Shown here: one piece after another, positions 54,921 to 63,766 of the stretch
How positions within the stretch are numbered: position 1 is the first letter of the stretch
How the letters are laid out: each line of letters opens with the position of its first letter
Assembly: GCF_022370635.2 (NCBI RefSeq)
Contig: NZ_CP092362.2
Coordinates: 1,674,001-1,738,000, forward strand
Length of the DNA: 64,000 bases
Source of the DNA: Mycolicibacterium crocinum
Lineage (GTDB): Bacteria > Actinomycetota > Actinomycetes > Mycobacteriales > Mycobacteriaceae
Direction: 5' to 3'
Notes under the pieces: model-generated
The model's input: only the letters and a program-made list of their open reading frames with translations
What the model was told of the DNA's origin: nothing
The model's database searches: none
Program-made: the position numbers and the translations under genes

Positions 54921-55918
54921 GAAGTCACGCCCGCGAGTTCGAGCCCGGCACGCACCATTTCGGCGGTGGCCGACGGATCGGACATCAGCAGAGGAATCGA
55001 TTTCACGGTCAGCCCGGGGATTTCGGCGTGGTCACCCTCGGAGATCAACCAGTAGTCGAGAATACCGGTCGCCGACCGAGCGCCGTAGTGACGGGCGACA
55101 GCCTGTGACGAGGTTTCGACGCCGATCACCGACAGGCATTCGTCGGCCATGCCGCGCAACGGCTTTCCGCCGATGATGGGGGAGTAGCCGACGACCGGGG
55201 CCGGCGTGGAGCGCAGCGCCGCACGCACGCCCGGGATCGCCAGGATTGCGCCGATGCTCACCACCGGGTTGGACGGCGCCAGCATGACGACATCGGCGTC
55301 GGCGATCGCGTCGACGACACCGGGTCCAGCAGTGGCGTTTTCGGAGCCAACGAACGCGAAACTGTGCGTGGTCACCTGTGCTCGGTAGCGCACCCACCAC
55401 TCCTGGAAATGAATGGCCTTGCGGTCGCCGGTGTCCGGATCGTCGATCACCACATGGGTTTCGCACCGGTCGTCACTGGCGGGCAGCAGCGTGGCCCCCG
55501 GCGTCCATCGATGGCAGAGCGCCTCGGTCACCTGCGACAGCGGGTATCCGGCCCGCAGCATTTGGCTTCGCACCAAGTGGGTGGCCAGATCTCGGTCGCC
55601 CAACCCGAACCAATCCGGTTGCACACCGTAGGCCGCCAATTCCTCTTTGGCATGCCACGTCTCGTTGCGATGTCCCCAGCCCCGCTCGGGATCGATACCT
55701 CCACCTAAGGTGTACATGCAGGTGTCGAGGTCGGGACAGATGCGCACGCCGTGCATCCACGCGTCGTCGCCGATGTTGACCACGGCGGTCAGCGCGTGAT
55801 CAAGATCGCCTGTGGCTCCGGATATCTGGCCGGCGAACTGACCCAATCCGAGCAGTCGCTGCACCCCCAGCAGGAAGCGGGCGCCCCCGACGCCGCCGAC
55901 CAGAACGGTGATCTTCAC
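54917..55918 (-). CDS. fbiA: Phosphoenolpyruvate/2-phospho-L-lactate transferase for F420
   Basis: FbiA joins the phosphoenolpyruvyl (or phospholactyl) group from the guanylated precursor to Fo, giving (dehydro-)F420-0. The 333-residue protein starts [18 protein letters not shown], the CofD-type loop. It has [50 protein letters not shown] and [16 protein letters not shown], all CofD signatures. GTG 55918 is chosen because the family start follows at once and the length fits; an ATG 16 codons earlier (55966) is not supported. It is the first gene of the operon and divergent from whiB2. Confidence 0.95.
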   Translation of the reverse strand: MKITVLVGGVGGARFLLGVQRLLGLGQFAGQISGATGDLDHALTAVVNIGDDAWMHGVRICPDLDTCMYTLGGGIDPERGWGHRNETWHAKEELAAYGVQPDWFGLGDRDLATHLVRSQMLRAGYPLSQVTEALCHRWTPGATLLPASDDRCETHVVIDDPDTGDRKAIHFQEWWVRYRAQVTTHSFAFVGSENATAGPGVVDAIADADVVMLAPSNPVVSIGAILAIPGVRAALRSTPAPVVGYSPIIGGKPLRGMADECLSVIGVETSSQAVARHYGARSATGILDYWLISEGDHAEIPGLTVKSIPLLMSDPSATAEMVRAGLELAGVTS

Positions 55919-56217
55919 ACCGACCGACACTAGGCGGTCGGCACTTTCGGTGACGCACGCGGTCACGATCGGGTCACTCCGAAGACACGCCGGGGCATCG
56001 ACTCGCCGAATTATCCAAGGAAAATGGTATTAATTTCGGTTCATTCGCTTGCGCGAACCATCTCAGAAGTGTCTAATCACATCAGTGTCATTTCCCGGTC
56101 GGACCAGCCGGTTTCGGTGTCTCAGACCGTGATTCGACCAGGTGTTCGAACGAGTTGGGCACACTTCAATAGTGGGCGACATGCAAATGATCTACGAAAC
56201 CAGGTGAGGAGGCGGAC
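55919..56217. other. Divergent upstream region of fbiA and whiB2
   Basis: These 299 bases hold promoters for both genes. Notable is an imperfect inverted repeat GGTTC...GAACC (56038-56059) with CGC and GCG inside it, in a GC-poor stretch, a possible operator. There is no SigF-type box. Close to whiB2 an AGTGGGCGACATG sequence precedes a short out-of-frame ATG; no other gene is visible. Confidence 0.5.
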
Positions 56218-56577
56218 ATGTCCTATGAGCACGTAATCGGCGCGATGGGGTTGCCGCAGTCCATTCCCGGTTCGCAGACGATGGGGGTTATGGCACGCGC
56301 TCACCTGAGTTTGGTGCCAGACCCGATCGTCGATGCGACCCCGGAGTCAATCGAAGAGGAAGACCAGTGGCAGGAACGTGCGCTGTGCGCGCAGACCGAT
56401 CCTGAGGCGTTCTTCCCCGAAAAGGGTGGTTCCACCCGCGAGGCCAAGCGCATCTGCTTGGGCTGCGAAGTCAAAGATGCGTGCCTCGAGTACGCCTTGG
56501 CGAACGACGAGCGCTTCGGCATCTGGGGCGGACTCTCCGAGCGGGAGCGTCGTCGCCTCAAGCGCGGCATCATCTAG
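56218..56577 (+). CDS. whiB2: WhiB-family iron-sulfur transcription regulator
   Basis: WhiB2 (WhmD) is an essential regulator of septation in mycobacteria. Four cysteines bind the 4Fe-4S cluster: C57, C80, C83 and C89 (A-L-C-A-Q, R-I-C-L-G-C and D-A-C-L). GIWGG and the basic C-terminus RRRLKRGII are the typical G-[IV]-W-G-G turn and DNA-binding tail. ATG 56218 follows aggagg (56207-56212). The protein is 119 residues and has an N-terminal tail of some 25 residues before MARAHLSLVPD, so an inner ATG at 56293 is an alternative start; the upstream one has by far the better ribosome site. A strong terminator follows. Confidence 0.94.
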   Translation: MSYEHVIGAMGLPQSIPGSQTMGVMARAHLSLVPDPIVDATPESIEEEDQWQERALCAQTDPEAFFPEKGGSTREAKRICLGCEVKDACLEYALANDERFGIWGGLSERERRRLKRGII

Positions 56578-56601
56578 TAGCGCAGTAGCGCACGGCTAGT
56601 T

Positions 56602-56637
56602 CGACTGAAGCGGGTCCTTTCAGGCCCGCTTCAGTCG
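56602..56637. terminator. Hairpin terminator between whiB2 and the metallopeptidase-like gene
   Basis: CGACTGAAGCGGG (56602-56614) and its exact complement CCCGCTTCAGTCG (56625-56637) form a perfect 13-bp stem with a 10-base loop, followed by a few T and C on the plus strand. It lies 24 bp after the whiB2 stop, so it should end whiB2. The right arm overlaps the last codons of the leftward gene ending at 56631, so it probably works in both directions. Confidence 0.85.
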
Positions 56638-57125
56638 TCTTCGAGGGTCGGATCGATGACCGACGGTTCGACCCCGAGATAGGTGGCCACCTGAGCCACC
56701 AGAATGTCGTGCAGAAGATCGGTCAGATCGATCGAGTCCTTGGCCCGCCGCTCGATCGGCTTGCGGAACAGCACGATTCGAGCCCGCGTGGAGTTACCGC
56801 GGACGTCCACCCCGGCCGGAATCAACCGGGCCAATGCGATCGGCCCATCGGCCACCACTTCGGGAGGCCACTGCACACTGTCCGGATCCTTCGGCGCAAT
56901 GCGCGGGATCTCGTCGACGGCGACGTCCAGACCGGTGAGCCGTTGTTGCCACTGCCGCTCGATCGGCTCGTAGGCTTCGAGCACCGCCATGTCGAACCGT
57001 TCCGCGCGGCTGCGCCAGCCCGGCACGGTCGGCGGCAGCAGCGGCCCCCGCATCTCACGCCCGCGGCGTGACCCCGGGCTGCCACCGGACCGGCCACCTC
57101 GCCGGGAGCTGCGGGAATCGGCCAC
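56631..57125 (-). CDS. Metallopeptidase-like (Zincin_1/DUF1025) protein without HExxH
   Basis: This is the likely orthologue of Rv3259. Its C-terminal half lines up with the Zincin_1 family: LIPAGVDVRGNSTRARIVLF, then RKPIERRAKDSIDLTDLLHD. Where active relatives have H-E-x-x-H in LxHExGHxFG, it reads LVAQVATYLG, so the zinc ligands and the catalytic Glu are gone. It is probably a non-peptidase. The N-terminal 45 residues are basic and low-complexity (SRRGGRSGG). GTG 57125 is used. The gene converges on whiB2 with the shared terminator. Confidence 0.72.
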   Translation of the reverse strand: MADSRSSRRGGRSGGSPGSRRGREMRGPLLPPTVPGWRSRAERFDMAVLEAYEPIERQWQQRLTGLDVAVDEIPRIAPKDPDSVQWPPEVVADGPIALARLIPAGVDVRGNSTRARIVLFRKPIERRAKDSIDLTDLLHDILVAQVATYLGVEPSVIDPTLEDD

Positions 57126-57215
57126 GGATGTGATCGTAACGGTTGGGAATCGGCCGCCCGGCGGCTGCGCGTGTTGCCGAGCAACCTGTGAATGAACCGC
57201 GATAACCTCACGGGC

Positions 57216-57641
57216 GTGAATGTTCCTCGTCGCTGCTGCCGGCCTGGATGCCCCCACTATGCGGTGGCGACGCTGACGTTCGTCTACTCCGATTCCACAG
57301 CTGTCGTCGGCCCGCTGGCAACCTCCCGCGAACCTCACTCGTGGGACCTGTGCATCGGTCATGCCAACCGGATCACCGCCCCGCGCGGGTGGGAGCTGGT
57401 TCGCCACGCCGGCCCGTTGCCGGAGTTCCCCGACGAGGACGACCTCGTCGCACTCGCCGACGCTGTGCGGGAAGGCCGCGAAATGTCGGTGCGGGCACCG
57501 ATCGCGGGTTTCTCCGATCCCAGCGGCGCCGCCCACGCGCCTGCGACCGGAACTCCGATCATGCCGTCGGCCGCGCATCGGCCCACCACCGCCGGTCGCC
57601 GTCGTGGGCACCTGCGGGTACTTCCGGACCCAGCCGACTGA
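57216..57641 (+). CDS. DUF3499 family protein
   Basis: This is the likely orthologue of Rv3258c. Its N-terminal part is the conserved domain: RRCCRPGCPHYAVATLTFVY, then TAVVGPLATSREPHSWDLC and the H-A-N-R-I-T-A-P-R-G-W-E-L-V-R end. The Cys pair, the later Cys and the His may bind a metal. The C-terminal 50 residues are variable and Pro/Arg-rich. Function is unknown. GTG 57216 gives the family start MNVPRRCC; an ATG at 57192 would add 8 residues. The gap to manB is 77 bp. Confidence 0.82.
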   Translation: MNVPRRCCRPGCPHYAVATLTFVYSDSTAVVGPLATSREPHSWDLCIGHANRITAPRGWELVRHAGPLPEFPDEDDLVALADAVREGREMSVRAPIAGFSDPSGAAHAPATGTPIMPSAAHRPTTAGRRRGHLRVLPDPAD

Positions 57642-57718
57642 CGCGATAGCCGCCCTTGCCGGGAGCCCGGAACAGATAGGCTGGCGGCCAAGAGTCCCTC
57701 TCGGTCAGGAGTTCTGTC

Positions 57719-59110
57719 ATGTCGAGGCCCGCCGACGCGGTTCGCGGAGTGATCAAGGCCTATGACGTGCGCGGGTTGGTCGGAAAGGAAATCGACGACG
57801 CGTTCGTCTCCGATGTGGCCGCCGCGTTCGCCCGCCTGATCCGCGGGGAGGGCGGCGACCGGATCGCGATCGGTTACGACATGCGGATGAGCTCACCCGC
57901 GCTGGCCGACGCGTTCGCCGCTGGCGTCACCGCGCAGGGACTCGACGTCATACGCATCGGGCTGGCGTCCACCGACCAGCTGTACTTTGCTTCGGGCTTC
58001 CTCGGCTGCGCCGGCGCCATGTTCACGGCGAGCCATAATCCGGCCGCCTACAACGGCATCAAGTTGTGCCGCGCCGGTGCGAAACCGGTCGGTGAGGACA
58101 CCGGGCTGGCAATCATCCGCGATGAGGTGATCGCCGGAGTTCCCGGCTACGACGGCCCGCGCGGGCAGGTGCGCGATCAGGATGTACTGGCCGACTACGG
58201 CCAGTTCCTGCGTTCGCTGGTCGACATGGCCGAGCTGCGTCCGTTGCGCGTGGCGGTCGACGCCGGCAACGGTATGGCGGGGCACACCACGCCTGCGGTG
58301 CTCGGCCCGATCGAGTCGCTGACGGTGCTGCCGTTGTTCTTCGAACTCGACGGTTCCTTCCCTAACCATGAGGCCAATCCGCTGGAGCCGGCCAATCTGG
58401 TCGATCTGCAGAAGTTTGTGGTGGAGACCGGTGCCGATATCGGGCTGGCGTTCGACGGCGACGCCGATCGTTGTTTCGTCGTCGACGAACGTGGCGCCCC
58501 CGTTTCGCCGTCGGCGGTCACCGCGCTGGTCGCCGGGCGCGAGCTCACCCGGGAGATCGGCGCGACGGTCATCCACAACCTGATCACCTCCCGCGCGGTG
58601 CCGGAGCTGGTCGTCGAACGAGGCGGAACGCCGGTGCGTTCGCGGGTCGGGCACTCCTATATCAAGGCGCTGATGGCTGACACCGGCGCCATCTTCGGCG
58701 GCGAGCATTCGGCGCACTATTACTTCCGCGACTTCTGGGGTGCCGACTCCGGCATGCTGGCCGCCCTGCACGTGCTCGCCGCGTTGGGCGAGCAGGACCG
58801 GCCGCTGTCGGAACTGATGGCGAACTACCAGCGCTACGAAGCTTCCGGCGAGATCAACTTCCGGGTGGCCGACGCGCCGGCGTGCGTCGAATCGGTTCTG
58901 AATACCTTTGGCCACCAAACTGTTTCGCTGGACCACCTGGATGGGGTGACCGTGGACCTCGGCGAAGGGGCCTGGTTCAACCTGCGGACCTCCAACACCG
59001 AGCCGCTGCTGCGGCTCAACGTCGAGGCTCGCAGCGCCGAGGAGATCGACGAGATCGTCCGCCGGGTCTCCGACGAGATCGCGGCGCAGTCGAGCGGGGC
59101 GGCGCCATGA
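57719..59110 (+). CDS. manB: Phosphomannomutase/phosphoglucomutase
   Basis: This converts mannose 6-phosphate to mannose 1-phosphate for GDP-mannose. The 463-residue protein of the alpha-D-phosphohexomutase family has the phosphoserine loop TASHNPAAYNGIKLC, the metal loop FDGDADRCFVVD, a GGEHSAHYYFRDF sugar loop and the phosphate-binding RTSNTEPLLRLNVEA. ATG 57719 follows a caggag sequence (57706-57711). It is the likely orthologue of Rv3257c. It overlaps the TobH-like gene by 4 bp. With manA and manC the window holds the whole route from fructose 6-phosphate to GDP-mannose. Confidence 0.95.
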   Translation: MSRPADAVRGVIKAYDVRGLVGKEIDDAFVSDVAAAFARLIRGEGGDRIAIGYDMRMSSPALADAFAAGVTAQGLDVIRIGLASTDQLYFASGFLGCAGAMFTASHNPAAYNGIKLCRAGAKPVGEDTGLAIIRDEVIAGVPGYDGPRGQVRDQDVLADYGQFLRSLVDMAELRPLRVAVDAGNGMAGHTTPAVLGPIESLTVLPLFFELDGSFPNHEANPLEPANLVDLQKFVVETGADIGLAFDGDADRCFVVDERGAPVSPSAVTALVAGRELTREIGATVIHNLITSRAVPELVVERGGTPVRSRVGHSYIKALMADTGAIFGGEHSAHYYFRDFWGADSGMLAALHVLAALGEQDRPLSELMANYQRYEASGEINFRVADAPACVESVLNTFGHQTVSLDHLDGVTVDLGEGAWFNLRTSNTEPLLRLNVEARSAEEIDEIVRRVSDEIAAQSSGAAP

Positions 59111-60183
59111 GCGCCGCGCACGCCACCGTCGATCTCGACGACACCGAGGGCTTGTTGGAGGCCGACCGCGACGGATTGTTGCGGGCCGCGGCGATGGCAG
59201 GTGCTCAGGTTCGCGCCACCGCAGCCGCTGTCGACGAGGGTGAGCTGGCGCTGCTGTCCGCGGATTACCGTCCGCGCACCGTGATCTGGGTGGCCGGCCG
59301 CGGCGCGGCCGAGAGCGCCGGCACGATGCTGGCCGCCACGTTGGGCGGCGTCGCCGGCGAGCCGATCGTGGTGGCTGCCGAATCTCCGCCGTGGATAGGC
59401 CCGCTCGACGTTCTCGTCGTCGCCGGAGACGACGCCGGGGATCCGGCACTGGTGTCCGCCGCCGCGACAGCCGTACGACGCGGTGCCCGCGTGGTGGTCG
59501 CGGCGCCGTACGAGGGGCCGTTGCGCGACGCCACGGCCGGCCGCACAGCGGTACTGGAGCCCCGGGTGTGGGCGCCCGACGAATTCGGGCTGAGCCGGTA
59601 CCTCGCCGCCGGGTTGGCGACGTTGCAGGCCGTCGACCCCGCGCTGCAAACCGATCTGGCCACCCTGGCTGACGAGCTCGATGCCGAGGCGTTGCGCAAC
59701 AGCGCCGGCCGCGAAGTATTCACCAATCCGGCGAAAGCGTTGGCGGAGCGGATGTCTGGACGGCAGGTGGTGCTGGCCGGTGACAATCCGGCCACCCTGG
59801 GTTTGGCCCGGCACGCCGCGGCGGTGCTGCTGCGGCTGGCCGGGCAGGCGGTCGCCGCCGCCGGGCTTTCCGACGTGCTGGTCGCATTACGCAGCGGTAT
59901 CGCAAACCAATTCGGCGATCCGGTGGACGCGTTGTTCCACGACGACGAGCTCGACGGCCCGCTGGCGAAAGGCCCGCGGGTGCTGGCGTTGGCGCTGGAT
60001 GACGAGCGTCCAAGGCTCGCCGCGCGAGTGAGCGGATTGGATGACGTCGACGTGGTCGGCGCCGAAGACATCGGGGAGGGGGGGTCGGATCCGGCCCCGA
60101 TCGGGCGGGCGGAACAACAGCTCGCGACGCTGGCCGTTCGATTGCAGATGGCCGCGGTTTACCTCAGATTGGTGGGGGGATAA
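59107..60183 (+). CDS. TobH-like SIS-domain phosphosugar isomerase-like protein, 358 aa
   Basis: This is the likely orthologue of Rv3256c. It is between manB and manA, and the family (TobH) is related to bifunctional phosphoglucose/phosphomannose isomerases. The start is MSAAHATVDLDDTEGLLEAD. Two SIS-like halves can be guessed (IWVAGRGAAESAG and LAGDNPATLGLARHAA), but the usual catalytic Glu/His are not clear, so it may not be an active isomerase. ATG 59107 overlaps the manB stop, and there is a 7-bp gap to manA, so it belongs to the mannose operon. Confidence 0.8.
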   Translation: MSAAHATVDLDDTEGLLEADRDGLLRAAAMAGAQVRATAAAVDEGELALLSADYRPRTVIWVAGRGAAESAGTMLAATLGGVAGEPIVVAAESPPWIGPLDVLVVAGDDAGDPALVSAAATAVRRGARVVVAAPYEGPLRDATAGRTAVLEPRVWAPDEFGLSRYLAAGLATLQAVDPALQTDLATLADELDAEALRNSAGREVFTNPAKALAERMSGRQVVLAGDNPATLGLARHAAAVLLRLAGQAVAAAGLSDVLVALRSGIANQFGDPVDALFHDDELDGPLAKGPRVLALALDDERPRLAARVSGLDDVDVVGAEDIGEGGSDPAPIGRAEQQLATLAVRLQMAAVYLRLVGG

Positions 60184-60190
60184 CGTCGCA

Positions 60191-61417
60191 GTGGAATTGC
60201 TACGTGGTGCGATACGCACCTATGCATGGGGGTCGCGCACGGCCATCGCGGAATTCACCGGAAGGCCTTCGCCGACAGCGCATCCGGAAGCCGAGCTGTG
60301 GCTCGGCGCCCACCCGCAAGATCCGGCCTTCCTGGAGACGCCGAACGGTGAGACCTCATTGCTGGCAGCCGTGCAATCGGATCCCGACGGCCAGCTGGGT
60401 TCGGCGGTGCGCGGGCGCTACGGCGACGTCTTGCCATTCCTGGTGAAGGTGCTGGCCGCCGAGGAACCGCTCTCGCTGCAAGCACATCCGAGCGCCGAGC
60501 AGGCCGTCGAGGGGTACCTGCGGGAGGACCGCGTCGGCGTGCCGCTCAACTCGCCGATTCGCAACTATCGCGACCGCAACCACAAGCCCGAAATATTGGT
60601 TGCACTCAGTGAATTCGATGCGCTCGGAGGGTTTCGGCCGGTTACGCGCACGGTCGAGCTGATGCGCGCACTGGCGGTCTCGGACCTGGATCCGTTCATC
60701 GCACTGCTGACCGGCCAGCCCGACGCTGACGGCCTGCGCGCCCTGTTCACCACCTGGATCACCGCACCGCAGCCGGACCTGGACGTGCTGATCCCGGCCG
60801 TTCTCGACGGCGCGGTCGACTACGTGCGCTCCGGGGCAACGGAATTCGCCGACGAAGCCAAGACGCTGCTGGAGCTGGGGGAGCGCTATCCCGGTGACGC
60901 CGGTGTGCTCGCGGCCATGCTGCTCAACCGGATCACGCTCGCGCCCGGTGAGGCGATCTTCATGCCGGCAGGCAACCTGCACAGCTACATCCACGGCGTG
61001 GGCATGGAGGTGATGGCCAACTCCGACAACGTGCTTCGCGGCGGGCTGACCCCCAAGCACGTCGACGTGCCCGAACTGCTGCGGGTGCTGGACTTCCGTC
61101 CGGCCGACGAGGAGACGCTACGCGCGCCCACCCACCGGGAGGGCATCGAACTGGTTTACGAGACCCCCGCCGTCGAGTTCGCCACGTGCGTCCTCATGCT
61201 CGACGGTGACAACCTCGGTCACGAGATCGACGCCCCGTCCCGTCATGATGGTCCGCAAATCCTGGTCTGCACCGAGGGTTCCGTCGTCGTACGCGCGAAG
61301 TCGGATGTGGTGAAGCTGGATCGCGGGTATGCAGCCTGGGTGGCCGCCGACGACGGTCCGATCCGTTTGGAGGCGAGCGAACCCTCTAAGCTGTTCCGGG
61401 CTACGGTTGGCCTTTGA
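60191..61417 (+). CDS. manA: Mannose-6-phosphate isomerase
   Basis: ManA interconverts fructose 6-phosphate and mannose 6-phosphate. The 408-residue type I enzyme has the zinc ligands in SLQAHPSAEQA (Q and H), NHKPEILVAL (E) and the C-terminal HSYIHGVGMEVMANSDNVLR (H), with GGLTPKHVDVPELL after it. GTG 60191 gives the family start VELLRGAIRTYAWGS. It ends the manB-tobH-manA set, and a cation transporter follows after 28 bp with its own ribosome site. Probably the orthologue of Rv3255c. Confidence 0.95.
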   Translation: MELLRGAIRTYAWGSRTAIAEFTGRPSPTAHPEAELWLGAHPQDPAFLETPNGETSLLAAVQSDPDGQLGSAVRGRYGDVLPFLVKVLAAEEPLSLQAHPSAEQAVEGYLREDRVGVPLNSPIRNYRDRNHKPEILVALSEFDALGGFRPVTRTVELMRALAVSDLDPFIALLTGQPDADGLRALFTTWITAPQPDLDVLIPAVLDGAVDYVRSGATEFADEAKTLLELGERYPGDAGVLAAMLLNRITLAPGEAIFMPAGNLHSYIHGVGMEVMANSDNVLRGGLTPKHVDVPELLRVLDFRPADEETLRAPTHREGIELVYETPAVEFATCVLMLDGDNLGHEIDAPSRHDGPQILVCTEGSVVVRAKSDVVKLDRGYAAWVAADDGPIRLEASEPSKLFRATVGL

Positions 61418-61445
61418 GTAATCGAGCCTGAGGAGGACACACCGA

Positions 61446-62366
61446 ATGTCGACCGAGGGCAGCACCAAGGCGATCCTCGCGGCACTTGCCGCCAATGCGG
61501 GCATCGCGGTCGCGAAGTTCGTCGGCTTCCTGATCACCGGCAGTTCGTCGATGCTCGCCGAGTCCGTGCACTCGGTGGCCGATACGTCGAACCAGGGGTT
61601 GCTGTTGTTCGGGCAACGCCAGGCCCGCAAACAGGCCGACAGCCTGCACCAGTTCGGCTACGGCCGCAGCCGGTACTTCTACTCGTTCGTGGTGGCGCTG
61701 GTGCTGTTCACGCTGGGCTCGATCTTCGCCCTGTACGAGGGCTATCACAAGATCAGCCACCCCGAGCCGCTCACGTCGCCGCTCGTGGCGGTGGCGATCC
61801 TGGGGGTGGCAATTGCCTTGGAGTCCTACAGCTTTCGCACCGCGATGGTGGAGTCACGCCCGTTGAAGGGCAGAAGCTCGTGGTGGCAGTTCATCCGCCG
61901 CTCCCGCAACCCCGAGCTCCCGGTGGTCCTGCTCGAGGACACCGGCGCGCTGGTGGGCCTGGTGTTCGCGCTCGCCGGCGTGGGTTTGACGATCCTGACC
62001 GACGACCCGATGTGGGACGGCGTCGGCACGGTACTGATCGGCCTGCTGCTCGGTGTCATCGCGGTGATCCTGATGGTCGAGATGCACAGCCTGCTGATCG
62101 GCGAAGGCGCCACCCCGGACGAATGCCGGGCAATCCAGGCGGCGTTGGAGCAGACCGCCCACGTGGACCGCGTGATTCACCTGCGCACGCAGTACCTGGG
62201 TCCCGAGGAGATGCTGGTCGGCGCCAAGATTGCGCTGGCTCCGGACACCGACCTGGCCACGGTGGCCGCCACCATCGACGCCGCCGAGGCGGCGGTGCGT
62301 GCGAAGGTGCCTGCGGCCGCGGTCATCTACCTAGAACCGGATCTGGACCGGGCACTGGCGCGCTAG
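61446..62366 (+). CDS. Cation diffusion facilitator family transporter
   Basis: CDF proteins export Zn, Fe, Mn, Co or Cd in exchange for protons. The 306-residue protein has about six transmembrane helices. The metal site in helix 2 is within AESVHSVADTSNQ, with H and D. Helix 5 has LEDTGALVGLVFALAG, where a D sits at the expected place with an E before it. The cytoplasmic C-terminal domain (about 215-306) ends PAAAVIYLEPDLD. ATG 61446 follows gaggagga (61430-61437). The metal is not predictable by eye. Its last 44 bp overlap the convergent monooxygenase gene. Confidence 0.9.
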   Translation: MSTEGSTKAILAALAANAGIAVAKFVGFLITGSSSMLAESVHSVADTSNQGLLLFGQRQARKQADSLHQFGYGRSRYFYSFVVALVLFTLGSIFALYEGYHKISHPEPLTSPLVAVAILGVAIALESYSFRTAMVESRPLKGRSSWWQFIRRSRNPELPVVLLEDTGALVGLVFALAGVGLTILTDDPMWDGVGTVLIGLLLGVIAVILMVEMHSLLIGEGATPDECRAIQAALEQTAHVDRVIHLRTQYLGPEEMLVGAKIALAPDTDLATVAATIDAAEAAVRAKVPAAAVIYLEPDLDRALAR

Positions 62367-63714
62367 CTCGTTTCTGCGCCCACCACAACGACATGTTGTG
62401 TCGGATCGCGCGGCCCACGATCGAGGCGGGCGGAACCATGTACAAGCTGTCCAGCAGGCTGAACCGGCGCAAGAACCATTCCGCCAGGACACGGTCGTTC
62501 TCGGCGGCGCCGAGGAACTGGTCGAACAGGGCGCCGACCGGTCGATACCACCAGGGCGCCGGACCCTCGGTGCCGTGCAGGGTCAGGTCGCCGATCGCGT
62601 TCATCGTCCAGACCGGATACGTGGATTTCGCTGTGGCGCGGGCCAAGTCGTAGGCCAGATGGCGGGTGCCTGCGGCGAGCAGTCGCCGCAGATGTCCGGC
62701 TTGCAGCGCGGTCATCGTCATGCCCTGGCCGTAGGTCGGGTTGAAGCTCGCGACGGCGTCGCCGATCGGCACGATCCCGCCGGGGAAGCGCTGCAGCTTG
62801 TCGTACCGGCGCCATCTGCTGACCGGGTAGCGGTGAAAAGCGATGTCGCCCACCGGCTCTCCCTGGCGGATCGCGGCTGCCAGTGGTTCGGGCAGTACCG
62901 CATCGGCGACCTCGTAGATCTCCTCGAGGGTCTGCGGCGGCGCGACGTGGTTGACGGTGAACGTGGTCAGGCCCCAGGTGCCGTCCTCGTAGAACAGCAT
63001 GCCGAGCCCGGCTTGCTGGGTCCGCGATGCCCCGGCCACCACGACCTTCTCCGCGATCAGGCCATCGGGAATGCGCAATTGTTGTGTGGAATAGCCGATT
63101 CCGACATCGACGGTCTGTTCGTGGGGCCGGGCGAACCCCCACTCGTCAAGCCATGCGGGTAGCCGGGTGCCGCGGCCCGAGGCGTCCACGACGAGGTCGG
63201 CGGGTACGAACTCGTTCGTGCCGGGCGCGGACAGCACCACGCCGGTGACGGTCTGGTGTTCGCCGTCGAAGCGCGGGGCGTTGACATCGCGTTGCAGGAT
63301 CTCGACGCCTGCGAGCGCCGCGGTGCGACGGCGGATTTGCCATTCGAGTTGCTTACGGCTGGGCACATAGGCAGTGAACTCGCGGTCCAGGGTGTGCCCG
63401 GTACCCAGCACGTGGCCGGCGGCGCCGAAGTGGATGCAGTCCGGCCGGTTCTCCAGCTTCGCGACCCCGGCGGCGACCATGTCGTCGAGAAGGCCGGGAT
63501 ACAGCGTCTCGAACTCGTGGGCGCCCCGCGCCATCAGGATGTGCACGTGGCGGTCCTGCGGCACCGCGCCACGGTGGGCCGGTTCGGCGGGCAGGGTGTC
63601 TCGTTCGTAGACGGTCACCCGGTCGTAGTGGTCGGAGAGGACGCGGGCAGCGCAGAGTCCTGCGATGCTGGCCCCGATGACGATGGCATGGTGATGCTTC
63701 GGGGGTTGGCCCAC
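62323..63714 (-). CDS. FAD-dependent monooxygenase-like protein, 463 aa
   Basis: This is the likely orthologue of Rv3254. It has the FAD loop IVIGASIAGLCAARVLSDHY with a TVYERD strand end, DLVVDASGRGTRLP and the second FAD motif GIVPIGDAVASFNPTYGQG, all typical of group A flavin hydroxylases and geranylgeranyl-reductase-like enzymes. The substrate is unknown. No transmembrane segment is seen. Its ATG at 63714 is 52 bp from the divergent permease. The C-terminus overlaps the transporter gene. Oxidation of a lipid or an aromatic compound is possible. Confidence 0.85.
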   Translation of the reverse strand: MGQPPKHHHAIVIGASIAGLCAARVLSDHYDRVTVYERDTLPAEPAHRGAVPQDRHVHILMARGAHEFETLYPGLLDDMVAAGVAKLENRPDCIHFGAAGHVLGTGHTLDREFTAYVPSRKQLEWQIRRRTAALAGVEILQRDVNAPRFDGEHQTVTGVVLSAPGTNEFVPADLVVDASGRGTRLPAWLDEWGFARPHEQTVDVGIGYSTQQLRIPDGLIAEKVVVAGASRTQQAGLGMLFYEDGTWGLTTFTVNHVAPPQTLEEIYEVADAVLPEPLAAAIRQGEPVGDIAFHRYPVSRWRRYDKLQRFPGGIVPIGDAVASFNPTYGQGMTMTALQAGHLRRLLAAGTRHLAYDLARATAKSTYPVWTMNAIGDLTLHGTEGPAPWWYRPVGALFDQFLGAAENDRVLAEWFLRRFSLLDSLYMVPPASIVGRAIRHNMSLWWAQKRASAPVPGPDPVLGR

Positions 63715-63766
63715 GACCTCTTACTTACCCGCTCAAACAGCGTCTAACCGGGGTACAAGAGGATTT

